52,073 nt of DNA from Rhodospirillales bacterium (GCA_009377525.1 WHTW01000042.1:1-52073); one strand, 5' to 3'; shown: positions 17,460 through 27,033, counted from the stretch's first letter. Notes: generated from the sequence alone by a model not told the origin. A program made the numbers and translations.

Positions 17460-17539
17460 TTCCTTATATTCTTTCGCACCGTAGAGGGCCTGCTCACGCT
17501 GCAAGCAGTGCAGGCATGGGTGATCAGGATGTCCGTCCG

Positions 17540-17600
17540 AGTGGTGCGCTGTCCAGCCAGCGGCGGGCCACATGGGATGGTCGAGAACGTCCGCAGCCGC
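17540..17600 (-). pseudogene. Degraded C-terminal remnant of the gene at 21648-22031
   Basis: Minus-strand bases 17597-17548 encode RLRTFSTI, then after a small indel the equivalent of ARRWLD; the gene at 21648-22031 ends RQLRTFSTIHEARRWLD. More than 45 of about 55 bases match at DNA level (for example GATGGTCGAGAACGTCCGCAG in plus orientation is split over both). Similarity fades beyond about 17600, so only the tail of a second copy remains. Confidence 0.6.
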
Positions 17601-18133
17601 CGGCGTTGGTCCTCTGACGTTCAGTCGACGTTCAGTCGGCGGGACCGGCGCGGGCGCTCATGGACTCTCTCCGGGACGAGCGATGGCGGGATACGCGTGG
17701 ACGCGGACGCTGGCTTCCGGGCGGACCCGCTGGACGGCTTGGCGATCACCATCCGTTTCCGGTTGTCGAGCCGCGCCTGCGAAGGCGCTTGGGCAGGTTC
17801 GGACGCAATGGTGGTCGGTGTCGTCTTCGCGGGCGGTCTCGCCTGCATCCCCGGTCCCGTGGGCGGCTGCCGGCGTGCGAGGCAAGCTCGGATCGCCAAA
17901 CGCGCTTGCTGCGCGCGGCGTGAAATCTGCTAGGCGGTGGTCGGCCGTCGGCGGCCATGCTGCCGATCCCTCGCAGGTGAAGGTCGGCAGGCATAGGCCA
18001 CAAAATTGCGCTTGGGAATCAAGCGCCGTCCGCGCAACCAGTGCCAGCTTGCGGAGGACTGCTTCGCGTCCTGGCGTCGTAGGGCTTGGACATCCGGCAA
18101 TCGCGGAAGGCTCCTCCTGAGGTCTGGGTCGGC
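17601..18133. other. Gene-poor interval
   Basis: About 530 bases with no gene I can support. Open frames exist on both strands but have no ribosome site or protein-like features. A direct repeat of GACGTTCAGTC occurs near 17620-17640. GC is high again here, so the low-GC accessory patch ends near 17.55 kb. Confidence 0.5.
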
Positions 18134-20131
18134 TCATGCCGGCGACGGCCGCGGTCTTCGCCGGCCCAGCCAGGCCAGTGCCACGCCGGCGACGCCGAGC
18201 GCGGCGGCGACCTCCAGCAGCTCCCAGTGCGAGTAGCCGATGTACTCGCTGCCGGGCAGGGCAAGCACGATGCCGGACAACGCGAGCAGGACACGGGCGG
18301 GCCAGGCGAACAGGCCGTTGCCGTCGAGCGCGCCGACACCCCAGAGGTAGCCCTGCAGGCCGGCGCACAACAGTGCGATGCCGGCGATGGCGGTGCCCAG
18401 CACGATGACGATCTCGAGGGGCTCACCGCGCCCGATCAGCGCCGGGTTGAGGACGAAGAAGAACGGCACGAAGTAGATGATGCTGCCCAGCCGCATCGCC
18501 TCGAGCCCGGTCTGCATGGGGCTCGACTTGGCGATCGAGGCGGCCGCATAGGCGCCGAGCGCGACCGGCGGGGTGATGAACGAGATCATGCCCCAGTAGA
18601 GCAGGAAGAGATGCACGGCGAGCTTGTCGAGGCCCTGGCCGGTCAGCGCCGGCGCCAGCGTCACGGCAAGGAACAGGTAGGCCGCCGTCACCGTCATGCC
18701 GATGCCGAGGATGAAGCTCGTCACCGCGCCCATGAGCAGCAGCAGCAGCACGTTGTCGCCCGCGACCTGAACCAGCGTGTAGGTGATCGAGCCGATCTTG
18801 CCGCTGAGCGACAGCGCCCCGATGATCAGGCCGACGCCGGCGAGGATGGCGGCGAGCTCGGCGAACAGCCGGCCGACCGCCACGACGAAAGCCTCGACGT
18901 CCTTCCAGCCCCAGCGGTGCGCGCCGGAGAACTGGTTGATGAGCAGCAGCGCCGCCGTCGCATAGAAGGGCGCCTGGGCCTCGCGCTGCAGGTAGAGCAG
19001 CATGACCATCAGCACGACGAAGATGGTGATGTAGAACCAGCCGTCGAGCAGCACCCGGCCGATCCGCGGCAGCTCGGCGAGCGGCAGGCCCTTCATCCGC
19101 TCGCGCGCCGAGTAGGCGTCGATCTGCAGGTAGAGCCCGAGATAGTAGAGCAGCGACGGGAAGATCGCGGCGACGACGATCTGCGAATAGGGAATCTCGA
19201 TGAACGACGCCATGACGAAGGCGGTGGCGCCCATCACCGGCGGCATCAGCACGCCACCGGTGGAGGCGCAGGCCTCGACGCCGCCGGCATAGGCCGGCCT
19301 GAAGCCGACCCGCTTCATGGCCGGGATGGTCAGCACGCCGGTGGTCAGCACGTTGGTGATGACGCTGCCCGACATCGAGCCCATCAGGCCGGAGGAGAAG
19401 ATGGCGACCTTGGCCGGCCCGCCGCGCCGGCCGCCGAGCAGCGCGAAGGCGAGGTTGAGGAAGAAGGCTCCGCCGCCGGTCATCTGCAGCGCGATGCCGA
19501 ACACCAGGAAGCCGATCACCAGGTTCGCGAAGGCGTTCATCGGGATGCCCAGCACGCTCTCGGTGCCGAAGATGTGGAAGCCCGCCGTGACCTCGGGCGC
19601 CACCGACTGGCCGCCCAGCACGCCCGGCACGTGGCCGGCGAAGATCGGATAGATCGACACGACGAGGCAGATCCCGAAGATCGCCGTTCCGCCGGCCCGC
19701 CGCAGCGCCTCGAGCACGATCGCCCACATCGCGAAGGAGAGAACCTTGGCGTGGAACGGCGAATCGTACTCCCAGCCCTCGTTCAGCATCGCCTCGCCGC
19801 GGACGGCGAAGTACAGGGGGATCGCCAAGGCCGCGAGTGCCAGCGTCCAGTCGTACCAGGGCGTGCGGCCGCGCGCGCCGGCATGCATCGGGTACATGAG
19901 GAACACGATCGGCAGCAGCAGGCCGAGCAGGACGTAGAAGTACTGGGTCTCCAGCGGCACGAACCATTGCAGCAGAGGGCCGACGCCGAAGATGAGATAG
20001 ACGGCCAGCGCGACCGACAGGACAGCCGCGCCCGCGGTGAGCAGGCGGGCGAACCCCGTCAGCTGGCGTTGCGAGGAGAGCTCGGCGGCCGTGGCCGCCT
20101 TCTCGCCCTCTGAAGTATCGATCATGGTCAT
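18134..20131 (-). CDS. TRAP transporter permease, fused 4TM/12TM (TAXI type)
   Basis: A 665-residue integral membrane protein with about 16-18 hydrophobic segments. The N-terminal third corresponds to the small DctQ-like part and the rest to the DctM-like large subunit: FGIALQMTGGGAFFLNLAFALLGGRRGGPAKVAI, SSGLMGSMSGSVITNVLTTGVLTIPAMKRVGF, ACASTGGVLMPPVMGATAFVMAS and FITPPVALGAYAAASIA are conserved in TRAP fused permeases. It imports an organic acid using the Na+ or proton gradient. The TAXI binding protein lies 121 bases upstream in the same direction. Start ATG 20131; ATG 20125 is nearly equivalent. Confidence 0.95.
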   Translation of the reverse strand: MTMIDTSEGEKAATAAELSSQRQLTGFARLLTAGAAVLSVALAVYLIFGVGPLLQWFVPLETQYFYVLLGLLLPIVFLMYPMHAGARGRTPWYDWTLALAALAIPLYFAVRGEAMLNEGWEYDSPFHAKVLSFAMWAIVLEALRRAGGTAIFGICLVVSIYPIFAGHVPGVLGGQSVAPEVTAGFHIFGTESVLGIPMNAFANLVIGFLVFGIALQMTGGGAFFLNLAFALLGGRRGGPAKVAIFSSGLMGSMSGSVITNVLTTGVLTIPAMKRVGFRPAYAGGVEACASTGGVLMPPVMGATAFVMASFIEIPYSQIVVAAIFPSLLYYLGLYLQIDAYSARERMKGLPLAELPRIGRVLLDGWFYITIFVVLMVMLLYLQREAQAPFYATAALLLINQFSGAHRWGWKDVEAFVVAVGRLFAELAAILAGVGLIIGALSLSGKIGSITYTLVQVAGDNVLLLLLMGAVTSFILGIGMTVTAAYLFLAVTLAPALTGQGLDKLAVHLFLLYWGMISFITPPVALGAYAAASIAKSSPMQTGLEAMRLGSIIYFVPFFFVLNPALIGRGEPLEIVIVLGTAIAGIALLCAGLQGYLWGVGALDGNGLFAWPARVLLALSGIVLALPGSEYIGYSHWELLEVAAALGVAGVALAWLGRRRPRPSPA

Positions 20132-20252
20132 TCGTTTCCCCGCGAGACAGCGGCCGCCGTGCCGGCCGGCCCTCGCACGGGCCGGCGGCGCTCGCTCCGA
20201 TCAGGCGATGTCCGGCCGCCCCCGCGGGCGACCGGACCGGATCGCCGCGGCT

Positions 20253-21416
20253 CTACTTGAAGACCACCGGCATGCCGGCCTTGGTCAGGGCGGCCGCGCG
20301 GACCTTCATCCACTCGTCGGCGAACTTGTCGTCGGCGACGGACTTGCCCTTCATCTCCTTCCAGGCCACCGCGAGGACGTCCTGCCGCTTCAGGAGCATG
20401 GCGTTGTGGGCCTCGTGCTCGGGCTTCCACAGGCCCTTCTCCTTGTAGAACTTGATGGCGGCGGGATGATACGGGAACACGAACTTGAGGTTCTGCGAAT
20501 CGAGCTGGTAGCCGTCCATGCTCGGCCCGGCCTCCTTGATGTCGGCGTAATTGTCCATCACCGCCCTGGTCAGGCCGTAGGCCAGCGCATCGGGCGCATC
20601 CGGTGTCGAGACGAAGATCGGATAGGGGTAGTTGTTGCCCTGGTAGGGAACCGTGCCCTTGTAGCCCGGCACGACCGACTGGACGGAGGACGGCGCCCAC
20701 CACGGCGCCACCTGATGGGCCCGCTCCCAGGCCGCCTTGTCGTCGTGCGGCAGCGGCGGGAAGAAGAGGCCCTGCGGCGAGGCGACGAGCTGCGCATACT
20801 TGCTCGACACCGTGCTGCCCCACACGGCATCGGCCTGCCCGTTGATGACGGCGTCGACCGATTGGCCCCAGCCTGGCACCTCGACCTTGACGACATCGTT
20901 CCAGGTGAGGCCGCCGAAGGCGAGGAACGCCTCCATGTTCTGGTTGAGCGCAGGCGCCCCCTTCACGAAGGTCACGCGCTTGCCCTTGAGGCCGGCGGCG
21001 GTCTTGACGCCGGATTCGGCGGACACGGCCGCCTGCTGGCCGTTGCGGCCGTTGTTGTTGAAGAGATTGTAGAGCCGCTGCGGTCCCCAGGTCTTCTCGG
21101 CGAACATCAGGACGCCTTCCTGCGCGAAGTAGGCGGCGACGCCGCAAGCGCAAAGCTTGGACTGGCCGATGCGGAGCGGCGTCATGCGCGAGACGTCGTT
21201 CTTGCCGGGGATGATCCGCAGATCGACCTCGTAGCGCTTCTTCAGCATGTTGCCGATGCCGACCGACTGGGCGTAGCCCGAGGAGCCGCTCTCGTAGGCG
21301 GTCCAGGAGATTTCCTTCGGCAGCTTCACGTCCTGGGCCGAGGCGGCGCCCGCGAAGATCATGGCGATGCCGGCGAGGGCGCCGAGCGCGGCCGACTTTC
21401 GCTTGTCACGGATCAT
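20253..21416 (-). CDS. TAXI-family TRAP transporter solute-binding protein
   Basis: A 387-residue periplasmic protein with signal peptide (about 1-27, ending AGAASA). TAXI traits: ISWTAYESGSSGYAQSVGIGNMLKKRY near the N-terminus, GKRVTFVKGAPALNQNMEAFLAFGGLTWNDVVKVEVPGWGQSVDAVINGQADA, and a C-terminal helical region ending KVRAAALTKAGMPVVFK. It captures the substrate for the fused permease encoded downstream. Ligand unknown; TAXI proteins bind glutamate, 2-oxoglutarate and similar acids in known cases. The 121-base gap contains GC-rich inverted repeats that could lower permease expression. Confidence 0.93.
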   Translation of the reverse strand: MIRDKRKSAALGALAGIAMIFAGAASAQDVKLPKEISWTAYESGSSGYAQSVGIGNMLKKRYEVDLRIIPGKNDVSRMTPLRIGQSKLCACGVAAYFAQEGVLMFAEKTWGPQRLYNLFNNNGRNGQQAAVSAESGVKTAAGLKGKRVTFVKGAPALNQNMEAFLAFGGLTWNDVVKVEVPGWGQSVDAVINGQADAVWGSTVSSKYAQLVASPQGLFFPPLPHDDKAAWERAHQVAPWWAPSSVQSVVPGYKGTVPYQGNNYPYPIFVSTPDAPDALAYGLTRAVMDNYADIKEAGPSMDGYQLDSQNLKFVFPYHPAAIKFYKEKGLWKPEHEAHNAMLLKRQDVLAVAWKEMKGKSVADDKFADEWMKVRAAALTKAGMPVVFK

Positions 21417-21647
21417 GGCAATTCACTCCCTGTTTGGGGTTCTGGTCGTTGCAGATGGGATGGAGTCTCCGTCGTTGCGGAGCTAGCGCGATGCTAGAGG
21501 CCGGCGGCGCATCGGGTCAACGAGTTCCGCGCTCGGAGTTCCGCGTTCGTTGTGCAACGCGGCTGACGGCTTGCCGGCCCCTGATCGTCCACCACTCGGG
21601 CTCAGTTCCGGTCTGCGCGGCCGCGCCGTTCCGTCTGTTGACGAACG

Positions 21648-22031
21648 TCAGGAAGAGCGTCCAGGTGGCGTGCGGTCCAGCCAGCGGCGCGCCTCGTGGA
21701 TGGTCGAGAACGTCCGCAGCTGCCGGCCCGGCCGCAACATGGGGCTGACACTCCTCAAGAACGCGTCGTTTCCCGACGAGCCGGTGAAGATGGCCATCGG
21801 CCCCGGCGTGCCATGCGACTTCAGCGACTTGGCGTAGGCTGCGAGCTCGGCAACCTCGTCGGCGGACAGGTGGCACTCGGCGCGGCTCGCATCCAGCATC
21901 TTGCGATAGTGTGCGGCACCGGCCGCTTCGAGCGCCTTGAAGTACGCCATGAGCTCGTCCTTGGTGACGACGCCCTCGGAGACACAGACGACCATCTTCT
22001 CAAGTGGCGCGATTTTCCAGCGAAGCGGCAT
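21648..22031 (-). CDS. Conserved hypothetical small protein, STAS/SpoIIAA-like
   Basis: A 127-residue cytoplasmic protein starting MPLRWKIAPLEKMVVCVSEGVVTKDELMAYFKAL and ending LRTFSTIHEARRWLD. The alternation of strands (KMVVCVSEG, KMLDASRAE, PMAIFTG) with helices and the HEARRWLD ending resemble SpoIIAA-like/STAS proteins in alphaproteobacteria that have no assigned function. ATG 22031 is chosen; the open frame upstream to 22091 is unlike protein. A decayed second copy of its tail is found at 17540-17600. Confidence 0.7.
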   Translation of the reverse strand: MPLRWKIAPLEKMVVCVSEGVVTKDELMAYFKALEAAGAAHYRKMLDASRAECHLSADEVAELAAYAKSLKSHGTPGPMAIFTGSSGNDAFLRSVSPMLRPGRQLRTFSTIHEARRWLDRTPPGRSS

Positions 22032-22119
22032 GAATCGGATATTTGGCGCGAAGCCCAAAGCAAACCAAGGACAAAGTATTTGCCTGTGCACGCAGCAATG
22101 TGGCGTTTGCCACGTCCGA

Positions 22120-22269
22120 TCAGCGCCGTTTGAAGTACTGCACTGCTCTTTCGTGCTTCTCAGCCGCAGCGCGCGACTTGAAGGTGCCGAGGTTGCGCCG
22201 TTTGCCGGTCCTGGGATCGGTCTTGCGCGAGTAGAGGCGGTATTCGCCCGACGACAGCTTGCGGATCAT
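22120..22269 (-). CDS. Small basic conserved protein, function unknown
   Basis: A 49-residue protein beginning MIRKLSSGEYRLYSRKTDPR and ending AAEKHERAVQYFKRR. This short, Arg/Lys-rich pattern with a two-strand hairpin (GEYRLYSRK...RRNLGTF) followed by a helix recurs as a stand-alone small gene in many proteobacteria; I know of no assigned function. It has no strong ribosome site. An open frame continues upstream to 22365 but is probably not translated. Confidence 0.7.
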   Translation of the reverse strand: MIRKLSSGEYRLYSRKTDPRTGKRRNLGTFKSRAAAEKHERAVQYFKRR

Positions 22270-22382
22270 GGGAGTGACCTTCCGTGCAACAATACGAACG
22301 CCGCGCTGTCGCCGTGGGTTGCGCACAGTGGCGGACGGCTGCGTGCCGCGCGTCTGATTCCACAACCGCTTGCTCCTCCTGC

Positions 22383-22745
22383 TCAGCGCGGCTCCAGTCG
22401 CAGCGTGGTGGACAGGATGCCGGGCTGCACCATCGCCTGCGCATAGGAGCTGGATCGGTACTTGCGAAAGTACTCGCGGCTCACCCGCGCGAGTGCCGCT
22501 TCGTCGTTCGTCGGCGCTGCTTGCACCGCCAGGCGTCGGCCGCCAAATTCCAGCACGGCCGGTCCACCCGTCGCGAGGTCCCGGTACCAGCGCCCTTTGG
22601 CGCCACGGAACGACCGTGCGAAGGCTTCGTCGTCGGCCACCACCACCCAGATCACCACGGCATTGTCGGGATGCTTTTCCGTTCGAATCGCGACTTCCTC
22701 CGCTTCATGCAAGTCGCTGAGCGTCTTCGCGTCGAATTTCGACAT
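22383..22745 (-). CDS. DUF2255 family protein
   Basis: A 120-residue protein starting MSKFDAKTLSDLHEAEEVAI, with VVIWVVVADDEAFARSFRGAKGRWYRDL and a C-terminal FRKYRSSSYAQAMVQP, the pattern of DUF2255 (PF10012), whose fold relates to F420/FMN-binding deazaflavin reductases. No enzymatic role is proven. GGAGGG lies a few bases before ATG 22745. The long open frame upstream is antisense noise from the next gene region. Confidence 0.88.
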   Translation of the reverse strand: MSKFDAKTLSDLHEAEEVAIRTEKHPDNAVVIWVVVADDEAFARSFRGAKGRWYRDLATGGPAVLEFGGRRLAVQAAPTNDEAALARVSREYFRKYRSSSYAQAMVQPGILSTTLRLEPR

Positions 22746-22914
22746 GCCAACCCTCCACAACCGATGGGTCTCTTCGCCTTTGCGCCAAGGACGATGGCAT
22801 GCAGCCCATCGCCCAGCGAAGAGGTCGGCATGAATTCGCCGAGAACAAGATGCCTGCTTCCTCCCCTGGCGGAGAAGAGGAATTATGAAGGCGCGACAGC
22901 CCTGGTTCCTTACG

Positions 22915-25206
22915 TCATGCCTTGCCGGCGAGCTGGTCCCTGATCGGCAGGCTGCGGATGCGCTTGCCGCTGGCGGCGAAGATCGCGTTGGCCAGGGCTG
23001 GCGCGACCGGCGGCACGCCGGGCTCGCCCGCTCCGCCGAGCGGCTTGTCGAACGCGGTCGTGTTGACGAGGTGGGTGCGGATCTCCGGCGGCGCGCCATC
23101 AATCCGCGTCAGCTCATAGCCGTCGAAGTTCGCCTGCTCGACGCGACCGTTCTTGAAGCTGATCTCGCCCAACGTAGCCAGGCTGATGCCCTGCACGACG
23201 GCGCCTTCGAGCTGCGAGCGCACGCGGTCGGGATTGACCACGGCGCCGCAATCGAAGGCGATGTCGACACGCGGGATGGTGAGCTCGCCCTTGGGCCCGA
23301 CCGCCACCTCGGCGACGACGGCGGTGTAGCTGACGAAGCTGCGGTGCGCGGCGATGCCGAGCCCGCGGCCCTGGCTCAGCTTGCGCCCCCAGCCCGCTTC
23401 GCTTGCCGCCTTCTCGACGACCTGCCGCAGGCGGCCGGTGTCGAACGGATAGCGCTTGGGATCCTCGCCGTAGAGCCAGGCATCCGACATGGCCGCCGCA
23501 TCGATCAGGCGCGGCGGGCCGATCAGCTCGAGCAGATAGTCCTTGGGATCGCGGCCCAGCGACGCCGCAAGCTCCGCCACGAAACTCTGGATGGCGAAGG
23601 CGTGCGGGATGTTGGACACCGAACGGAACCAGCCGACGCGGGTATGCGCCGCCGCTTCCGGGTTCTCGACCCTGAGGTTGGGGATGGCGAAGGGCGTATC
23701 GACGGCACCCATGGCCAATTCGAACGGCGCCTCGTGGTTGGCACCCGGGGCGAAGATCGCCGCGATGGTCGGCGCGGCGGTGCGGTGCAGCCAGGCCACG
23801 GCCTTGCCATCGCCATCGAGGCCCGCTTCGAGCCGCTCGACCGACACGGTGTGGAAGAAGCTGTGCTGCAGGTCGTCCTCGCGCGTGAAGGTGAGCTTCA
23901 CGGGGCGGCCGCCCATGGCATGGGAGCAGATCGCCGCCTCGCTGGCGAAGTCGGGCTTCGACTTGCGGCCGAAGCCGCCGCCCAGCAGCAGGTTGTGCAC
24001 GGTGACCTTGTCGATCGGCACGTTGAAGCGTTTCGACAGGTCGGTGCGGACGGCTTCCGAATTCTGCACGCTGCACCAGACCTCGCATGCGCCGTTGGTG
24101 ACCCGAGCGGTGGCCGACGGCGGCTCCATCGGCGCCTGCGCGAGATGCGGCAGGTAGTATTCCGCCGAGACGCGCTTGGCGGCCCCCGCCAGGGCGGCAT
24201 CGACATCGCCGTCGTTGCGCACGACCTTGCCGGGCTTGGCAGCGGCGGCCTCCAGCGTCTTGCGGTACTGGACCGAGTCGTAGCTCGCGTTCGGCCCGTC
24301 GTCCCACTGGGTGTCGAGCTGGGAGCGCCCCTTGATGGCGGCGAAGGTGTTCTCCGCGATCACGGCGACGCCGCCCAACGGCTGGAAGACGACAGGCGGG
24401 GTGGGCGGCTCGATCGCCACGACCTTGAGCACGCCCGGCACCTTCATCGCCTTCGCCGCATCGAAGCTCTTGACCTTGCCGCCAAAGACCGGCGGCCGCG
24501 CCACCACTGCATAGGCCATGCCGTCGACGCGCGCGTCGATGCCGAACACGGCCTTGCCCGTGGTGATGTCGAGATTGTCGATCAAGGGCACGTTGTCCTT
24601 GCCGATGTAGCGGAACTGGCTCACGCCCTTGAAGACCAGGGTGTCCCGCGCCGGCACGGGCCGCGCCGCCGCGCCTTTGGCAAGCGCGCCGAAATCGAGG
24701 CGCCGGCCGCTCCCGGCATGGACGATGCCGTGGTTCTCGGCCTTGACCTCGGTGAGCGGAACGCCCCACCGGGCGGCCGCTTCCTGCTCGAGCATCTGCC
24801 GGGCCGCCGCCGCGATACGGCGAAGCGGCTCGAAATGATGGCGCATGCTGCGCGAGCCGTCGGTGTCCTGGTTGCCGAAGCGCGCCTGATCGCCCGGCGC
24901 CTGCAGCACCTTGACGCGACCGAGCTCGGCTTCGAGCTCGTCCGCCACCACCATGCCGAAGCTGGTGCGGATGCCCTGGCCCATCTCGGCACGTATGCAC
25001 AGCAGGCTGACTGTCCCGTCATCGGCGATGGAGAGGAAGAGGCGTGGATCGTCCTTGAGCCCGCCCGGCATGGCGTCGCCGCCATACTTCTTCTCCTGCG
25101 CCACCGCAGGCGGAGAAAGCCGGACCGAGAGCACGAAGGTTCCCGCGGCGAGACCGAGAAGAACCGAGCGGCGCGCGACATTCGCGACTTCTGTCGTGTT
25201 GGTCAT
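22915..25206 (-). CDS. iorB: Molybdopterin-binding large subunit, IorB-like (xanthine dehydrogenase family)
   Basis: A 763-residue molybdenum hydroxylase subunit with a twin-arginine signal (ARRSVLLGLAAGTFVLSV, residues 11-28). Family signs: IRAEMGQGIRTSFGMVVADELE, repeated FGGKVKSFD-type domain, LLLGGGFGRKSKPDFASEAA around the Mo-MPT site, and C-terminal GGAGEPGVPPVAPALANAIF with the catalytic Glu. Domain order and size match isoquinoline 1-oxidoreductase beta subunits; the real substrate may be an N-heterocycle or aldehyde. It lies 14 bases downstream of the 2Fe-2S subunit; no membrane cytochrome or maturation gene is adjacent. Confidence 0.93.
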   Translation of the reverse strand: MTNTTEVANVARRSVLLGLAAGTFVLSVRLSPPAVAQEKKYGGDAMPGGLKDDPRLFLSIADDGTVSLLCIRAEMGQGIRTSFGMVVADELEAELGRVKVLQAPGDQARFGNQDTDGSRSMRHHFEPLRRIAAAARQMLEQEAAARWGVPLTEVKAENHGIVHAGSGRRLDFGALAKGAAARPVPARDTLVFKGVSQFRYIGKDNVPLIDNLDITTGKAVFGIDARVDGMAYAVVARPPVFGGKVKSFDAAKAMKVPGVLKVVAIEPPTPPVVFQPLGGVAVIAENTFAAIKGRSQLDTQWDDGPNASYDSVQYRKTLEAAAAKPGKVVRNDGDVDAALAGAAKRVSAEYYLPHLAQAPMEPPSATARVTNGACEVWCSVQNSEAVRTDLSKRFNVPIDKVTVHNLLLGGGFGRKSKPDFASEAAICSHAMGGRPVKLTFTREDDLQHSFFHTVSVERLEAGLDGDGKAVAWLHRTAAPTIAAIFAPGANHEAPFELAMGAVDTPFAIPNLRVENPEAAAHTRVGWFRSVSNIPHAFAIQSFVAELAASLGRDPKDYLLELIGPPRLIDAAAMSDAWLYGEDPKRYPFDTGRLRQVVEKAASEAGWGRKLSQGRGLGIAAHRSFVSYTAVVAEVAVGPKGELTIPRVDIAFDCGAVVNPDRVRSQLEGAVVQGISLATLGEISFKNGRVEQANFDGYELTRIDGAPPEIRTHLVNTTAFDKPLGGAGEPGVPPVAPALANAIFAASGKRIRSLPIRDQLAGKA

Positions 25207-25220
25207 GGTCAGGCCCTCCC

Positions 25221-25673
25221 CTACGCTCTTCCCGAGGCGCGCTTGATGGCGTCACGAATGCGCGGATAGGTGCCGCAGCGGCAGATGTTGCCGCTCATGG
25301 CGTCGAGGATCTGCTGGTCGGTGGGCTTGGGCGTGTCCTTGAGAAGCGACACCGCCTGCATGATCTGCCCGGTCTGGCAGTAGCCGCACTGGGCGACGTT
25401 GAGCTCGCGCCACGCCCTCTGGACGGGATGCATGCCGTCAGCCGACAGTCCTTCGATGGTGATGACCGCCTGGCCGTCGATGTCGCCGACCTGGACCTGG
25501 CAGGAGCGCACGGCTGTGCCATCGACATGGACGGTGCAGGCGCCGCACAGGGCGCGCCCGCAACCGAACTTGGTGCCGGTCATGCCGGCGATGTCACGCA
25601 GATACCAGAGAAGAGGCGTTTCCGGATCACCGTCGAAGCTTTGAGCCTTTCCATTGACTGTGAATTTGCTCAT
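25221..25673 (-). CDS. iorA: 2Fe-2S subunit, IorA-like
   Basis: A 150-residue iron-sulfur protein. Plant-type ferredoxin cluster: [17 protein letters not shown] with a further Cys in VRSC; second alpha-helical cluster: [12 protein letters not shown] and GNICRCGTY. It passes electrons from the molybdenum centre of the downstream IorB-like subunit. No signal peptide; such small subunits travel with the Tat-exported large subunit. ATG 25673 has GGAGGT seven bases upstream. Confidence 0.95.
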   Translation of the reverse strand: MSKFTVNGKAQSFDGDPETPLLWYLRDIAGMTGTKFGCGRALCGACTVHVDGTAVRSCQVQVGDIDGQAVITIEGLSADGMHPVQRAWRELNVAQCGYCQTGQIMQAVSLLKDTPKPTDQQILDAMSGNICRCGTYPRIRDAIKRASGRA

Positions 25674-25918
25674 GGCTGACCTCCAGGGCTGGCTTAAAGC
25701 GAAATCATCAAGGCGAACGATCGCGGTTCGCGACACAGTGCGGTTGTCCGGCTCGATGGGAGCCAGGAAAACAGATGATCGAGGCTCGAGGAGCCTAGCC
25801 GACCGACTGCCCGTGAACCACCGGAACGTTCCTTGCCGCAGCGATGCAGCACGACCGGTGAAGATATCGCCTGGGTCGGCGAGCCGGGCTGTCGCCCGTC
25901 ATCCGCGTCTTGTCATGC
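25674..25918. other. Intergenic interval without gene
   Basis: This is the promoter side of iorA and contains no supported gene. Beyond it lies a dispersed repeat at 25919-25981. Confidence 0.5.
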
Positions 25919-25981
25919 CTTCCGGACCGCCGGCATCTTGCCGGCTCATGATCATGAGGCCGGAAGCCGGCGGTCCGGAAG
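25919..25981. repeat. Dispersed GGTCC-armed repeat, complete copy
   Basis: Arms CTTCCGGACCGCCGGC (25919-25934) and GCCGGCGGTCCGGAAG (25966-25981) are perfect complements; the centre is CTCATGATCATGAG, itself palindromic. It ends nine bases before the stop of the phosphotriesterase-like gene on the minus strand, so may help end that transcript. Confidence 0.85.
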
Positions 25982-25989
25982 ACAAAGAG

Positions 25990-27033
25990 CTAGACAAAAG
26001 TCAGCAGCCGGCGCGGGTTGCGCACCAGGATGGCGTCGATCTCGTCCTCGCCGTAGCCGCGCTCTTTCATCATCGGCACGACGTTCCTGAAGATGTGGCC
26101 GTAGCCGTGGCCGCCGAAGGTGGTGAGCCGCGTGCGGTAGCAGATGTCGTGGCTGATCACGACGCGGTCGAGATGGCCGTGGTCGATCAGGGCGCGGATC
26201 AGTTTCAGGCGCGTGGCATCGTTGGGCATGTCGATGTCCGACAGGCCGTAGTAGCTCGCTTCTTGACCGAACAGGTCGAACTCGATGGTGACGCCGGAGT
26301 CGGCAAGTCTCAGCAGTCGCTCCTCGTCGAAGATGGTGCGGTCGATGTGGCTGATCACCACGCGCTCGGTCGGCTTGCCCGCCGCCTTGATGAAGTCGGC
26401 GACCTCCTGCGGCTGGTCGGGATGGCGGCCGGGATGGACGTTGATCGAAGACCCCGTCTCCGCCGCGGCGATCAGGGCCGCCTGCATCACCTTCTTCTCT
26501 GTCGCCGTCCACGGGGCGGTGCAGCCGATCTCGCCGATCATGCCGGCGCGCACGTCGGTGCCCCAGGCGCCGTGCAGCACCTGGCCGATGATCTCCCGGG
26601 CGAAGTCGTCGACGCTGCGGCCGTGGTTCCTGGGACTCTGGTAATCGTTGACGTAGTAGCCGCAGCCCATGATCAGGTGCACGCCGGTGCCGGCGGCGAT
26701 GCGCTTCAGGCCTGCGGGATCGGGCGAGAGACCGCCGCAGGTCAATTCGACGATGGCGTCGCCGCCTTCGTGCTTCATGGCCGCCACTTCGCGCGTGGCG
26801 ATGTCCTCGAGGTCGAGCATGTACTTGCGGCCGGCGCGCTTCAGCCCGCGGCCGTAGTTCATCTGCCAGACATTCTCGAGCGTGATCTCGGGCCCGAGAT
26901 CGTTGGCCGACCGCGTGCCGGGCGGCCGGATGTCACAAAGCACGTGCTCGTGCATCAGCGTGCGGCCGAGCGCTTCGGGCGCGATCGGGCCGAGGACGGT
27001 CTGGATCTTCCCCTGGAGTTCGTCGCGGGTCAT
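25990..27033 (-). CDS. Phosphotriesterase-family metal-dependent hydrolase
   Basis: A 347-residue amidohydrolase-fold enzyme. Metal ligands as in the PTE family: H28 and H30 (LMHEHV), the bridging position E168 in GEIG (Glu in place of carboxylated Lys, as in E. coli PHP), H200 (INVHPGRH), H229 (ISHID) and D296 (ISHD). Members are lactonases, amidases or phosphotriesterases. Its ATG (27033) overlaps the TctC stop in ATGA, so the two are translated together; a divergent dimethylformamidase-like gene follows. Likely acts on the compound bound by that TctC; inference from context. Confidence 0.92.
   Translation of the reverse strand: MTRDELQGKIQTVLGPIAPEALGRTLMHEHVLCDIRPPGTRSANDLGPEITLENVWQMNYGRGLKRAGRKYMLDLEDIATREVAAMKHEGGDAIVELTCGGLSPDPAGLKRIAAGTGVHLIMGCGYYVNDYQSPRNHGRSVDDFAREIIGQVLHGAWGTDVRAGMIGEIGCTAPWTATEKKVMQAALIAAAETGSSINVHPGRHPDQPQEVADFIKAAGKPTERVVISHIDRTIFDEERLLRLADSGVTIEFDLFGQEASYYGLSDIDMPNDATRLKLIRALIDHGHLDRVVISHDICYRTRLTTFGGHGYGHIFRNVVPMMKERGYGEDEIDAILVRNPRRLLTFV

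Noticed and set aside
17508..18133. Several overlapping open frames upstream of the TRAP genes
   Set aside because: None has a ribosome site, protein-like composition or a domain; treated as intergenic.
18086..20113. Long plus-strand open frame opposite the TRAP permease
   Set aside because: Antisense shadow: charged, low-complexity composition, no ribosome site, while the minus strand encodes a well-formed permease.
22885..25269. Very long open frame (about 790 codons) on the plus strand opposite the IorB-like gene
   Set aside because: It mirrors the minus-strand codon pattern of a high-GC gene, has Arg/Gly/Ala/His-rich composition and no domain; the IorB frame has clear motifs.
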